Shown here one piece after another: positions 14,735 to 22,523 of a stretch of 22,523 nt of DNA; positions within the stretch are counted from its first letter, which is position 1, and each line of letters starts with the position of its first letter. Source of the stretch: Solobacterium sp. (lineage in GTDB: Bacteria; Bacillota_I; Bacilli_A; Erysipelotrichales; Erysipelotrichaceae); contig JAFYGX010000064.1 of the NCBI GenBank assembly GCA_017543025.1, positions 1-22,523 on the forward strand. The letters run 5' to 3'. The notes beneath the pieces are model-generated. The model had not been told where the DNA came from, searched no databases, and worked only from the letters and a program-made list of their open reading frames with translations. A program made the position numbers and the translations under genes.

Positions 14735-16348
14735 TCAGAAAACTGCGATATTGGAATCCGTGCGGCTTTCGCACGCACCGACCAGCACGCCATTGGCAAG
14801 CCGCTGAATGATCTGACCGCGCCCAAAGCCGGTCCTGTCTTTTGCAAAACAGATATCGTGCCCCTTGCGGGCAAGCTCTGCTGCCGCTGCAGGATCAAAA
14901 CCCGGTTCGAGCAGCACGCTCTTGTCTCTGACCCATTGCCAGCGCGGGGCATCCAGCGCCATCTGCGGGTTCAGATGAAAATCCGTCAGATTCATAACGG
15001 TCTGCACATGCCCCTGCGGCTGCATATACCCGCCCATTACCCCGAAGGGTCCGACCTCTTTTCCGTCTTTTGTCAGGAAGCCCGGAATGATCGTGTGATA
15101 GGACTTCTTGTGCGGCCTGAGCACGTTGATATCGGTTTCCTTCAGGCTGAAGTCACTGCCGCGGTTGGAAAGTGCAGTGCCATAGCCTTCCAGAACAATT
15201 CCGCTTCCGAACCCGTCGTAATTCGACTGAATATAGGACACCATGTTTCCGTCTCCGTCAGCCGCCGCAAGATATACAGTGCCCCCTTTCGGCGGAATGC
15301 CGCAGGCAGGAATCGCTGCGTGTTCCGTGATCTCCCCGGCCCGTTGAGCGCCATAGGAAGCCGCAATCAGACCGCGGTAATCAATTGTCATGCAGGAAGG
15401 ATCGCTGATGTAGTGCTTTGCGTCCGCAAACGCGAGTTTCATTGCTTCAATCTGGCGATGGAATGTCTCCGCGTTCCGTTCTTCAAAGGAAAACTCCTTC
15501 AGGATATTGAGCGCCATCAGAGCAGTAATCCCCTGTCCGTTCGGCGGAATCTCCCAGACATCATACCCGCGATAGTTTACGGAAATGGGTTCAACCCATT
15601 CCGGCTGGTATTCCGCAAGATCCTCCAGACAGAAACAGCCGCCGTCACGCTGTGACTGCCGGATAAACTGCTCCGCAATTTCGCCCTGATAGAACGCCCT
15701 TCCATCCGTTTCCGCAATCAGTTTAAGCGTACGCGCATGGTCCGGAAGACGCACCATATCGCCGAAACGATACGGTTTGCCATCCTTTGTAAAAACCCGG
15801 AACCATTCGGCAAAGACCGGATCGCTGCCAAAACATCTGCTGTAATCGCGGAAGCAGTTCTCCCACAGATGCCCCAGCAGCGGGGAAACGGGATAGCCCT
15901 GCTCTGCATAGGCAATCGCCGGGGCAAGGGTTTCCTTCAGCGGCAGTTTTCCGAATCGTTCTGTCAGAGCAGCCCAGGAAGATACAGCCCCCGGTACCAT
16001 AACCGGAAGCCAGCCGTGTTTCGGCATCCTGCCGTCCGGACACCGGTTCAATACTTCTTTCAGAGAAATATGCTTCGGCGAATAGCCGGAAGCGTTCAGA
16101 CCATACAGTCGATCTCTGTACCATATCAGGGCAAAGCTGTCAGAGCCAAGGCCATTGCTGGTGGGTTCGGTTACGGTTAAGGCAGCAGCTGCCGCAACCG
16201 CGGCGTCGATCGCATTGCCTCCGCGGCGCATCACCTCAAGTCCGGCAGATGAGGCAAGCGCCGAGCTGGAGGAAACCATTCCGTGCCGTGCCGTGATGCA
16301 GAAACGGTTGGAGGGATAAGGCTGAACCAGCGGATCATATTCAGTCAT
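14735..16348 (-). CDS. Gamma-glutamyltransferase-like glutathione hydrolase (YwrD-type)
   Basis: The 537-aa protein starts at ATG 16348 with AAAGGAGAA 8 bases upstream. It has the full gamma-glutamyltransferase Ntn-hydrolase fold: ARHGMVSSSSALASSAGLEV and RRGGNAIDAAVAAAAALTVTEP near the N-terminus, NGLGSDSF, then the autoprocessing site GG-Thr357 (KGGTVYLAAADGDGNMVSYI), the oxyanion/binding segment YDGFGSGIV, LSNRGSDFSL, and GVMGGYMQPQGHVQ with PQMALDAPRW. Thr357 should become the N-terminal nucleophile of the small subunit. There is no signal peptide, so it should be cytoplasmic, like Bacillus YwrD and unlike secreted Ggt. The residue before Thr357 is Gly, against the usual His-Thr-Thr of periplasmic enzymes. 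Substrate could be glutathione or other gamma-glutamyl compounds. Confidence 0.9.
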   Translation of the reverse strand: MTEYDPLVQPYPSNRFCITARHGMVSSSSALASSAGLEVMRRGGNAIDAAVAAAAALTVTEPTSNGLGSDSFALIWYRDRLYGLNASGYSPKHISLKEVLNRCPDGRMPKHGWLPVMVPGAVSSWAALTERFGKLPLKETLAPAIAYAEQGYPVSPLLGHLWENCFRDYSRCFGSDPVFAEWFRVFTKDGKPYRFGDMVRLPDHARTLKLIAETDGRAFYQGEIAEQFIRQSQRDGGCFCLEDLAEYQPEWVEPISVNYRGYDVWEIPPNGQGITALMALNILKEFSFEERNAETFHRQIEAMKLAFADAKHYISDPSCMTIDYRGLIAASYGAQRAGEITEHAAIPACGIPPKGGTVYLAAADGDGNMVSYIQSNYDGFGSGIVLEGYGTALSNRGSDFSLKETDINVLRPHKKSYHTIIPGFLTKDGKEVGPFGVMGGYMQPQGHVQTVMNLTDFHLNPQMALDAPRWQWVRDKSVLLEPGFDPAAAAELARKGHDICFAKDRTGFGRGQIIQRLANGVLVGACESRTDSNIAVF

Positions 16349-16381
16349 GGAAACCGTTCTCCTTTCATTACTTTATTCTCA

Positions 16382-16409
16382 TTTTTACAGAATTCTGATT
16401 CTGTCTCAA
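16382..16409 (-). promoter_or_regulatory. Promoter with internal operator for the gamma-glutamyltransferase gene
   Basis: On the minus strand TTGAGA (16409-16404) and TAAAAA (16387-16382) are separated by 16 bases. Between them is the palindrome ACAGAAT-CAGA-ATTCTGT (16404-16387), which also contains CAGAATTCTG. The operator occupies the spacer, the usual place for a repressor site. Confidence 0.5.
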
Positions 16410-16473
16410 TTCTGTCCTGGCACCACAACCTCCTGCAGATATGAATGCAGCCGCTACCGCTGCAATCCAGCAT

Positions 16474-16500
16474 AAACGCCGCCCGTCGGAGGCGGCGTTT
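16474..16500. terminator. Terminator hairpin downstream of the chaperone operon
   Basis: AAACGCCGCC (16474-16483) pairs perfectly with GGCGGCGTTT (16491-16500) around a 7-base loop. The T-tract is short (three) on either strand. It lies 17 bases after the stop of the J/SEC-C gene. Confidence 0.7.
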
Positions 16501-16517
16501 CGATGGCAGAAATGCTT

Positions 16518-17912
16518 TTAATCGAAAATTCCTTTCCCCATACAGCACTTCTTGAATTTTTTTCCCGATCCGCACGGACACGGTTCGTTTCTCCCCACAA
16601 TCGCACGGGAATACTTTCCGCGTTTTCCGAATACAGACGGAGTTCCATACGCTTTATTTTTCACTGCTCTGCGCTTTTCTTCCGGATATTTTTCATAAAA
16701 ATCTCCGCCGCTGCAGATCAGGGAAAGATTCCGGTATGCGGCACGGTATTCGTCCATCTTCTCTTCAAAGCCGTCTCTGTTCTCCAGAAGATCGTAGAAT
16801 TCCTTATGTTTCCGGTATGCTTCCGGGTATTTCCGCTTCAGCATCCTTACACTGAACAGTGCATGTTCAGGCGGAAGCTTCATCAGAAGCAGATAATAAT
16901 CAAGCTTCTCATATTCCAGAAGATCCTTCGACTTGCCGGCCGGATCAAGCGCTGTCAGATACCGCATCGGCATCGGAATCGATTCATCAAACCAGATCCG
17001 CGCATTCTCTCTCTGCTTCAGAATGTAGCGAATCGTTTCCTGCATCTCTTCGGGGAAATTATGGATCTGATCTTCACCGAACTTCATGATCCGGTTCAGA
17101 AGGCTATCAGAAATCCTCGCCCTGCATGCACGGGAGATCAAGGTAAACAGCATATCTTCCTTTCCCTCTCCCAGTGAATCCAGATACTTCTCAAAAAACG
17201 CAAGGCACTTCTCAAATACTTCTTCACCGGAACTGGAGGATAACTCTCCGAAATGAACAAAATGCATATACAGATTTCCTGCTTCCGTCATCTCATCTGC
17301 AGACCATTCTGTTTTCTCCTGCAGATACTTCTTAAGCAGACTGAACGAAAAATCAAAGTAATATCTGTTTTCACTTTCGTTCACGAACATACAGATAAAC
17401 TCCGGATCACGGACTCCGAGCGCATACGCCTTTTCACATCGCGTAATCGCTTTTTTGATATATCCGCGTTCCAGATAGGAAATCGCAAGCTCCCGGTTGT
17501 ACCAGGGGTTTTCCGGATCTAGTTTCAGCAATTTTTCTCCTGCTGTCACAGCTTTTCCGGTTTTACCGATACGGCGAAGCGCCTTCTGAAGCTGATAGAA
17601 AAAATACGGCTCACTCGGATAATGCTTTGATGCATATTCTGCAAGTTCTGCGACACGCGCCATGTTTTCGGTATGCAATACCTTTTCGATCTCGCCGCGG
17701 ACCGTTTCGGCAATCGGATCTGTTAAAGCCGCAAACCGCGGGCCATCCGGTTTCTTTCCGCTCCGCAGTGCTTCATACGCCTCCCGGATGCGCATGAACC
17801 CTTCCGGATCGGCATCCGGCGTATGACTGCGGATCAGCCGGAAATATGCCCGCTTGATATCCTGCTGCGAGGCATCCTCATCTACTCCAAGAATCTCATA
17901 ATAATCCGGCAT
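16518..17912 (-). CDS. J-like domain / TPR / SEC-C protein
   Basis: The 464-aa protein starts at ATG 17912, 5 bases after the Hsp70 stop, with GGAG upstream. Residues 1-55 are a J-like domain (DYYEILGVDEDASQQDIKRA, then SHTPDADPEGFMRIREAYEALR). The HPD tripeptide that stimulates Hsp70 is altered: the sequence is H-T-P-D (30-33), so either Thr replaces His or one residue is inserted. Residues about 75-410 are helical repeats (TPR-like: KLLKLDPENPWYNRELAISYLERG). The end is a SEC-C zinc motif, GRNEPCPCGSGKKFKKCC (C445, C447, C456, C457), like that of SecA. It is the third gene of an operon with GrpE-like and Hsp70 proteins and probably delivers substrates, perhaps nascent or ribosome-associated, to that Hsp70. 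Confidence 0.85.
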   Translation of the reverse strand: MPDYYEILGVDEDASQQDIKRAYFRLIRSHTPDADPEGFMRIREAYEALRSGKKPDGPRFAALTDPIAETVRGEIEKVLHTENMARVAELAEYASKHYPSEPYFFYQLQKALRRIGKTGKAVTAGEKLLKLDPENPWYNRELAISYLERGYIKKAITRCEKAYALGVRDPEFICMFVNESENRYYFDFSFSLLKKYLQEKTEWSADEMTEAGNLYMHFVHFGELSSSSGEEVFEKCLAFFEKYLDSLGEGKEDMLFTLISRACRARISDSLLNRIMKFGEDQIHNFPEEMQETIRYILKQRENARIWFDESIPMPMRYLTALDPAGKSKDLLEYEKLDYYLLLMKLPPEHALFSVRMLKRKYPEAYRKHKEFYDLLENRDGFEEKMDEYRAAYRNLSLICSGGDFYEKYPEEKRRAVKNKAYGTPSVFGKRGKYSRAIVGRNEPCPCGSGKKFKKCCMGKGIFD

Positions 17913-17917
17913 TGTTC

Positions 17918-19597
17918 TTACTTCTCCACCATTATGCCAAGCCGTTCCGCCAGGTCTTCCACATCTGCTTCATCTCCTTTTACAATTGCATACTTCAGCG
18001 ACTGAAGCAGACCGCTGAGCTCCATTTTCAGCCATTCATCCTCATCTTCCATATGTTTCAGCTTCCGCTCCGCTCTGCGGATCAGTCTGCGATACGGATC
18101 GGCAAGCGGGCTGTCCGCCCACGCATCGGTATCGATCTCCTCCATCATATTAATTTCCAGAACAGCCTCTTCGCCGGTGCTGGCCACAGTTCCTGTGACG
18201 CTGAGCAGACCGTTCTGGTCATAGGAGAATGACACATCCAGCGCTTCTTTTCCTGCTCTTGCGGCAGGAATCCCGCTGAGCAGGAAGTTTCCCAGGAAAT
18301 GGTTCTGAGAAGCTTTCCGATGTTCGCCCTGATAGACTACGATTCTCGCAGATGTCTGATTATCCGAATAGGTATAGAACCGTCTGGTGCGCTTTACCGG
18401 TATCGTCACATTCCGCGGGATGATAACCGCCATGTAATCCACATCGTCCCCATGAATGGTATGAACGCCGAGCGAATAGGGGTTCACGTCTGTCAGAAGG
18501 ATTCCCTCTGCCGGATCGATCTCGCCGGAAATCAGCGCTGCCTGAATCGCTGCGCCTTCCGATACCGCGTAATCCGGATTCACCGCCTTCTGCGGTCTGC
18601 TTCCAAGATACGCTTCAATATCCTTTTCAACGATCGGCATCCGGGTAGACCCGCCGACCAGAATAATCCGGTCAATCTCTTCCGGTTTGATTCCGCTGTC
18701 GTGCAGCACAACATCGATCGCATGATGCGTCCGCATCATGAGCGGGTTTGCCATTGCTTCAAATTCTTCTCTTGTAACGGTCACATCCAGTGCTGCAGGT
18801 TTTCCGTCAATGACAGAGAGCGCGGGAATGATCACCCGGCAGCTTTCTTCTTCGGAAAGCGTCATCTTGCATGATTCCGCCTCATTCTTCAGAAGCATTT
18901 CCACTCTCGCATCCCGCTTGAGCGGCCTGCCGGTCTCCGCTTCATATACAGATACAAACTGTTCAATAAGAAGACTGTCAAAATCCTTGCCGCCCAGCTG
19001 ATTATCGCCGCTGCTCGCCTTGACATCGAGCACGCCTTCAAACATTTCAAGAAGTGTGACGTCAAACGTCCCGCCGCCAAGATCATAAACCAGAATATGG
19101 CTTTCCTCTTCCATATGTTCCAGCCCGTAGCTGAGCGCTGCGGCAGTAGGCTCATTCAGAATCCGCTCCACGTGAAAGCCCGCCAGTTCTCCTGCCTTCA
19201 ATGTCTCCTGCCGCTGCCGGTCATCAAAATAGGCAGGGACGGAAATCACCGCATTCCGGATATCTTCCCCGAGGTATTCCGAAGCATAACTGCGCACATA
19301 TCCGAGAATTCTGGAAGAAAGTTCTGTCGCAGTATATGTGCTGTTTCCGATCGCAATCCGCTCCGATGTGCCGATCTTCCGTTTGATTTCAATCGCCGTC
19401 TTTTCCGGTGACAGAAGAACCTGATCCTTCGCCCGTCTGCCGATTACCCAGCTGCCGGAATCATCGATTCCGACCGCGGAAGGAATGACCGCTTCGCCGT
19501 CAAACGAAAGAATCATCTCTACCACGCCATTCCGGTAAACAGCTGCCTCTGTTGTCGAAGTGCCAAGGTCAATTCCGATAATCGTTTCCTGTTCCAT
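17918..19597 (-). CDS. Short Hsp70 (DnaK-like) chaperone
   Basis: The 559-aa protein starts at ATG 19597 (MEQETIIGIDLG) with GGGAGG 5 bases upstream, overlapping the end of the GrpE-like gene by 29 bases. The ATPase domain is complete: phosphate 1 IGIDLGTSTTEAAV (7-20), VISVPAYFDDRQRQ, connect/phosphate 2 YDLGGGTFDVTLLE (171-184), adenosine LVGGSTRMP (313-321) and SEGAAIQAA. The substrate-binding beta domain (about 365-480) reads VNPYSLGVHT, VIIPRNVTIPVKRTRRFYTY and so on. The lid is short and lacks the EEVD-like or long C-terminal tail. It is about 50-80 residues shorter than standard DnaK. With its own GrpE-like and J-like partners it forms a dedicated secondary chaperone set; it is not dnaK of the hrcA-grpE-dnaK-dnaJ operon. 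Confidence 0.9.
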   Translation of the reverse strand: MEQETIIGIDLGTSTTEAAVYRNGVVEMILSFDGEAVIPSAVGIDDSGSWVIGRRAKDQVLLSPEKTAIEIKRKIGTSERIAIGNSTYTATELSSRILGYVRSYASEYLGEDIRNAVISVPAYFDDRQRQETLKAGELAGFHVERILNEPTAAALSYGLEHMEEESHILVYDLGGGTFDVTLLEMFEGVLDVKASSGDNQLGGKDFDSLLIEQFVSVYEAETGRPLKRDARVEMLLKNEAESCKMTLSEEESCRVIIPALSVIDGKPAALDVTVTREEFEAMANPLMMRTHHAIDVVLHDSGIKPEEIDRIILVGGSTRMPIVEKDIEAYLGSRPQKAVNPDYAVSEGAAIQAALISGEIDPAEGILLTDVNPYSLGVHTIHGDDVDYMAVIIPRNVTIPVKRTRRFYTYSDNQTSARIVVYQGEHRKASQNHFLGNFLLSGIPAARAGKEALDVSFSYDQNGLLSVTGTVASTGEEAVLEINMMEEIDTDAWADSPLADPYRRLIRRAERKLKHMEDEDEWLKMELSGLLQSLKYAIVKGDEADVEDLAERLGIMVEK

Positions 19598-20204
19598 AAT
19601 TCCTCCCTGTATACCTGTAAGCTGATACGACAGCTTTTCTGACCAGTTTTCCCTGAATGAGGAACCCTTCCTCATAGACATGCGCAATCGTTCTGTCCTT
19701 TGCCGGGTCTTCGCATTCCACAGCTTCCGCTACCTGATGCATCTCGTAATTCACCGCTTCCCCCGGCTTGCCGAATACAAAAATCCCGGCCGCAGATTCT
19801 TCTCTGTTCAGTTTCTCCCCGGCAAGCATCGCCTGCGCTTCCCATGCCGGATCGTTTTTCAGCATCTCCTGCAGTGAACGCAGTTCAGCCCGGTACAGCG
19901 AGATCATCCGGATCAGCTCCTGATCCGAACCCTCCTGCTTCATACCCGCAGTATTCTGTCTCCCTGCCGCGAGTTTCTTCAGATCCGCAATCTGCGCCGC
20001 CTGTTCATCTTTCAGATCATCCAGTTCTTCTGTAATGTCCTGAAACAGCGAGTCATTTTCTTTCCGCATCATGCGGAACGATTCGGAAAGCTCTCCGATC
20101 TGCTCGCTGAGTTGTCTCATATTCGCTGCAATTTCCTGATTTCCCTCGCTGAGCTCGCCAAGCAGTTTTCTGCTTTCACCCAGTTCTTTCAGCCATTTCA
20201 TCAT
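19569..20204 (-). CDS. GrpE-like nucleotide exchange factor
   Basis: The 211-aa protein (ATG 20204 or the next codon, ATG 20201) has a long coiled coil (about 10-120) and a C-terminal GrpE beta-domain: GEAVNYEMHQVAEAVECEDP, AKDRTIAHVYEEGFLIQGKL and VRKAVVSAYR, matching the usual H-x-A-V, D-x-T-I and G-Y-x-L-x-G-R-V-L-R-x-A-x-V pattern of GrpE. It should release ADP from the Hsp70 encoded next, whose start overlaps this gene by 29 bases. The N-terminal helix is unlike canonical GrpE. The ribosome binding site is weak (AAAGAGA). A palindrome at 20246-20262 lies just upstream and may control the operon; no CIRCE element is seen. Confidence 0.85.
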   Translation of the reverse strand: MMKWLKELGESRKLLGELSEGNQEIAANMRQLSEQIGELSESFRMMRKENDSLFQDITEELDDLKDEQAAQIADLKKLAAGRQNTAGMKQEGSDQELIRMISLYRAELRSLQEMLKNDPAWEAQAMLAGEKLNREESAAGIFVFGKPGEAVNYEMHQVAEAVECEDPAKDRTIAHVYEEGFLIQGKLVRKAVVSAYRYTGRNYGTGNDYRN

Positions 20205-20245
20205 AGTTTTATATTCTCTTTCGCTTCCATTTCCTGAACTTCTTT

Positions 20246-20262
20246 TATTCTACTGTAGAATA
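20246..20262. promoter_or_regulatory. 17-bp palindrome between divergent chaperone and CHAP genes
   Basis: TATTCTAC-T-GTAGAATA has perfect 8-bp arms around one base. It lies 42 bases upstream of the grpE-like start and 97 bases upstream of the chosen CHAP start. The TAGAAT inside it (20261-20256 on the minus strand) could be a -10 box. It is a strong candidate operator for a dimeric repressor and is not CIRCE or a CtsR site. Confidence 0.55.
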
Positions 20263-20358
20263 GCCGAACATCCTTCATGAATCATACAGTTACCGGCACG
20301 TTCAGATGATGTGTCAGAGGCGCACAGAGTCCTGATTTGTTTTATAATCTTACTGCTT

Positions 20359-21729
20359 ATGTACAGAAAACAGACATTCACTGCCATTCTCTGCGCAGCT
20401 GTGCTGCTTTCCGCCGGCACTACCTTCCGGCTTCTTGCGGAAGGTGAGGAACCGGATTTTTCTGATACCGCCTACTGGAACAGCAAATGTACAGACAGTG
20501 CGGGAATGAGCGACAGCGACGCCGTACAGTGCAAAGCCTATGCGGAATATATGAAGCAGCACAACAGTGATCTTCAGAACAAAGTCGAGGATATCGAAAA
20601 ACGGAAAAAGGAGATCGCAGCGGAACTCGCAGCCTCTTCCCAGCAGATCAAAGCGCTCAACGCACAGGTAGAAGGCATTACCGGCATGATTCAGGATCTG
20701 AACATGCAGATACAGGCAGGAGAAGAAATGGTGGCAGATCTGCAGCAGCAGATTGAACAGAATGAAGAAGCGCTTGTCGTGAAACAGGCAGAAATCGATT
20801 CGCTGAAAGTCCGGGTCGGAACCCGGATGGTTGAAGAACAGAAAACGATGCACTTCATGAAGTTTATTGATGTTCTGATGGGCGCCTCTTCCTTTGATGA
20901 ACTGATCCGTATTGCCAACGGTATCAGCGATATCTACGAATACGATAACTACTATCTCGGAAAGCTGAGCGACCGGGTCAGTGAGCTGAACGCGATTCAG
21001 GAACAGCTGATTGGCGACAAACAGGAAGCGGAAACCATGCAGGAACAGCTGGAATTCGGCCGGGCTCAGCTGGATGCACAGCAGGCATCCCTGCTTTCTG
21101 CCCGCCAGCAGCTGGAAGTCACCCAGCAGAACTTCAACAGTCAGCTTGCCGCAGCAAACATGGATCAGGCAGAGGCAGAAGCAGCTATCGCTGCACTGAC
21201 CAATGAGATCGGAACGATTGAAGAAACCATTGCCAACCGGCCAACCCCGACACCGAAGCCGTCTGCTCAGCCATCTGCCGAACCGTCTTCTGAAACACCG
21301 GATCCCACCGCTGCACCGGACCCTACCTCTGCACCTTCTCCCTCGGCTGCGCCTTCCCCTTCCCCAACCCCTTCCAGCGAACCTGAAACCAGTGACACCA
21401 GTCAGAATCCTTATTACGGCGGCTGGTCGAACTGCACCTGGGGATGCTGGCAGCTGGTTCATGATACGCTCGGCATCTCACTGCCCGGCTGGGGCATGGC
21501 AGGCGGCTGGCTGAATGATGCGGCAGCGTCCGGGTATGCGACCGGCAGCACGCCGAAGGTCTACAGTATTGCCGTATACTCCTGGCATGTTGCATTTGTG
21601 ACGGCGGTAGACGGAGACCGGGTTTATATCAAGGAAGGCAACTACCTCGGCCGCTACGGTGAACGCTGGGTTCCGGTTGACGGGCTTCCCTATACCGGAC
21701 AGAAATGCCTTGGCTATATCTATCTGTAA
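20359..21729 (+). CDS. Secreted CHAP-domain peptidoglycan hydrolase with coiled coil (PcsB-like)
   Basis: ATG 20359 is preferred because it gives a clean signal peptide (MYRKQTFTAILCAAVLLSAG, cleavage near LLA/EGE at 27); the GTG at 20311 would add a second hydrophobic segment. Residues 60-285 are a long two-part coiled coil interrupted by a helical turn (MHFMKFIDVLMGASSFDELI), as in PcsB and EnvC-type proteins. Residues 293-345 are a Pro/Ser/Thr linker. The CHAP domain (350-456) has C359 in WSNCTWGC and H410 in YSWHVAFVT, followed by VYIKEGNY. It should cleave peptidoglycan peptides, probably at division, with the coiled coil autoinhibiting it until an FtsEX-like partner acts. A TATAAT box (20343-20348) lies only 10 bases upstream of the ATG and no ribosome binding site is visible. 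Confidence 0.9.
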   Translation: MYRKQTFTAILCAAVLLSAGTTFRLLAEGEEPDFSDTAYWNSKCTDSAGMSDSDAVQCKAYAEYMKQHNSDLQNKVEDIEKRKKEIAAELAASSQQIKALNAQVEGITGMIQDLNMQIQAGEEMVADLQQQIEQNEEALVVKQAEIDSLKVRVGTRMVEEQKTMHFMKFIDVLMGASSFDELIRIANGISDIYEYDNYYLGKLSDRVSELNAIQEQLIGDKQEAETMQEQLEFGRAQLDAQQASLLSARQQLEVTQQNFNSQLAAANMDQAEAEAAIAALTNEIGTIEETIANRPTPTPKPSAQPSAEPSSETPDPTAAPDPTSAPSPSAAPSPSPTPSSEPETSDTSQNPYYGGWSNCTWGCWQLVHDTLGISLPGWGMAGGWLNDAAASGYATGSTPKVYSIAVYSWHVAFVTAVDGDRVYIKEGNYLGRYGERWVPVDGLPYTGQKCLGYIYL

Positions 21730-21745
21730 CGTACATCCATGACAG

Positions 21746-21784
21746 GAACATTTCTTCCGATCACAGAAGGAATGTTCTTTTTTT
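21746..21784 (+). terminator. Terminator of the CHAP hydrolase gene
   Basis: GAACATTTCTTC (21746-21757) pairs with GAAGGAATGTTC (21766-21777) with one T-G pair, followed by seven Ts. It separates the CHAP gene from the CobW gene. Confidence 0.9.
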
Positions 21785-21850
21785 CAGGCATTTTCCTTCG
21801 CTTTCCGTTACACATCGCTATAATGAATAGGCGAAGAAAGAAGGTTGAAT

Positions 21851-22523
21851 ATGGCGAAAGTCAAAGCAGATGTAGTATCCGGTTTTCTCGGCGCCGGGAA
21901 AACCACATTGATTTCCAAACTGATTAAGGAAGTCTTTACCGGACATAATATTGTCCTCGTAGAAAACGAATTCGGAGAAATCGGAATCGACGGCGGTTTC
22001 CTGCAGGAAGCCGGAATTGAGATCCGTGAGATCAACAGCGGCTGTATCTGCTGCACGCTGAAAGGCGATTTTGAAGAAAGTCTCCGTCAGGTTGTACAGA
22101 CCTACCATCCTGAACGGATTATCATCGAACCCTCCGGCGTCGGAAAACTCTCTGATATTCTCCGTGCGATCCGTACGGTTGACGAGCTGGAACTCTCCAG
22201 CTATTCCACTGTCGTAGACGGAAACCGGGCAAAGATCTATCACAGAAACTTCAAAGAATTCTTTGATGATCAGATTTCCACCGCAGCCTGCGTGATCCTC
22301 TCCCGGACGCAGGAAATCACAGAGGAAAAGCTGGAAGAGGATGTTGCGATCATCCGCGAACTGAATCCGACCGCCCGCATTATCACAACGCCATGGGATG
22401 AGCTCTCTGGCCAGGCTGTCTTCGATGCAATGACAGGCAGCTCCAGCGGCTTCCCGGAAGGACTCGGCGAAGACGAAGAGGATGAGGAAGAACACGAACA
22501 CCATCACCATGAACATGAACACG
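21851..22523 (+). CDS. CobW/G3E-family metal-chaperone GTPase, N-terminal part (runs off the right edge)
   Basis: ATG 21851 follows AGAAGG and a TATAAT box at 21819-21824; 224 codons are in the window. The Walker A loop is GFLGAGKTT (11-19), the metal-binding GCICC (64-68) is the CxCC motif, and EPSGVGK (93-99) is the switch II/Walker B region. The base-recognition motif NKxD is replaced by ILSRTQE (149-155). The visible end is His/Glu-rich (EEHEHHHHEHEH), a metal-binding linker before the missing CobW C-terminal domain. G3E proteins insert Zn, Co or Ni into client enzymes using GTP. A zinc role is plausible from the His-rich tract, but no metal-responsive operator is seen. Family sure; metal unknown. 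Confidence 0.92.
   Translation, partial: MAKVKADVVSGFLGAGKTTLISKLIKEVFTGHNIVLVENEFGEIGIDGGFLQEAGIEIREINSGCICCTLKGDFEESLRQVVQTYHPERIIIEPSGVGKLSDILRAIRTVDELELSSYSTVVDGNRAKIYHRNFKEFFDDQISTAACVILSRTQEITEEKLEEDVAIIRELNPTARIITTPWDELSGQAVFDAMTGSSSGFPEGLGEDEEDEEEHEHHHHEHEH

Noticed and set aside
14723..15655. 310-aa plus-strand open frame
   Set aside because: Antisense to the gamma-glutamyltransferase gene, whose motifs are complete.
20350..21462. 370-aa minus-strand open frame
   Set aside because: Antisense to the CHAP hydrolase; Arg/Gly-rich start and Phe/Cys-rich tail are typical of a shadow frame.

Overview
The window looks like part of a Bacillota (Firmicutes) chromosome, probably a gut Erysipelotrichia or Clostridia relative. 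Strong AGGAGG-type ribosome binding sites, a YolD/UmuC pair, a tRNA-Pro without an encoded CCA, GrpE/Hsp70/J-SEC-C genes and a PcsB-like CHAP protein all point that way. The genus is an inference. Most genes lie on the minus strand; exceptions are a small double-glycine-leader gene at 10.6 kb and the CHAP and CobW genes at the right end.

Region 1 (1 to about 9.47 kb) reads as a mobilizable element ending at the 3' end of tRNA-Pro(CGG). From the tRNA leftward it carries: two adjacent 11-bp repeats resembling integrase arm sites; an AT-cored iteron-like cluster in a 0.9-kb gene-free stretch; an orphan minus-strand terminator; a small protein made of two copies of an excisionase-like HTH; a 1011-aa family B DNA polymerase with intact exonuclease and polymerase motifs and a highly structured leader; a small unknown protein; a MobC/DUF3847-like accessory protein; a textbook MobQ oriT with an RSF1010-like nic region; a MobQ (MobA/MobL) relaxase; an Rpn-type PD-(D/E)XK nuclease plus the tail of a second copy; and the start of a secreted, GLUG-like surface protein preceded by a structured leader holding a pentanucleotide repeat. 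No integrase is visible and the left end is outside the window. The best description is a polymerase-encoding, pipolin-like integrative mobilizable element.

Region 2 (9.47 to about 14.6 kb) is chromosomal with accessory content: a DUF4428 zinc protein, two small proteins with bacteriocin-type double-glycine leaders (one a frameshifted zinc ribbon), a YolD-like protein overlapping a Y-family DNA polymerase, and a P-loop kinase.

Region 3 (14.7 to 22.5 kb) looks like ordinary chromosome: a gamma-glutamyltransferase without signal peptide and with a palindromic operator in its promoter; a three-gene alternative chaperone operon (GrpE-like, short Hsp70, J-like/TPR/SEC-C protein); a divergent secreted CHAP hydrolase separated from the chaperone operon by a near-perfect palindrome; and a CobW-type metal GTPase running off the right edge.

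All calls come from reading the sequence and knowledge of families. No searches were run.
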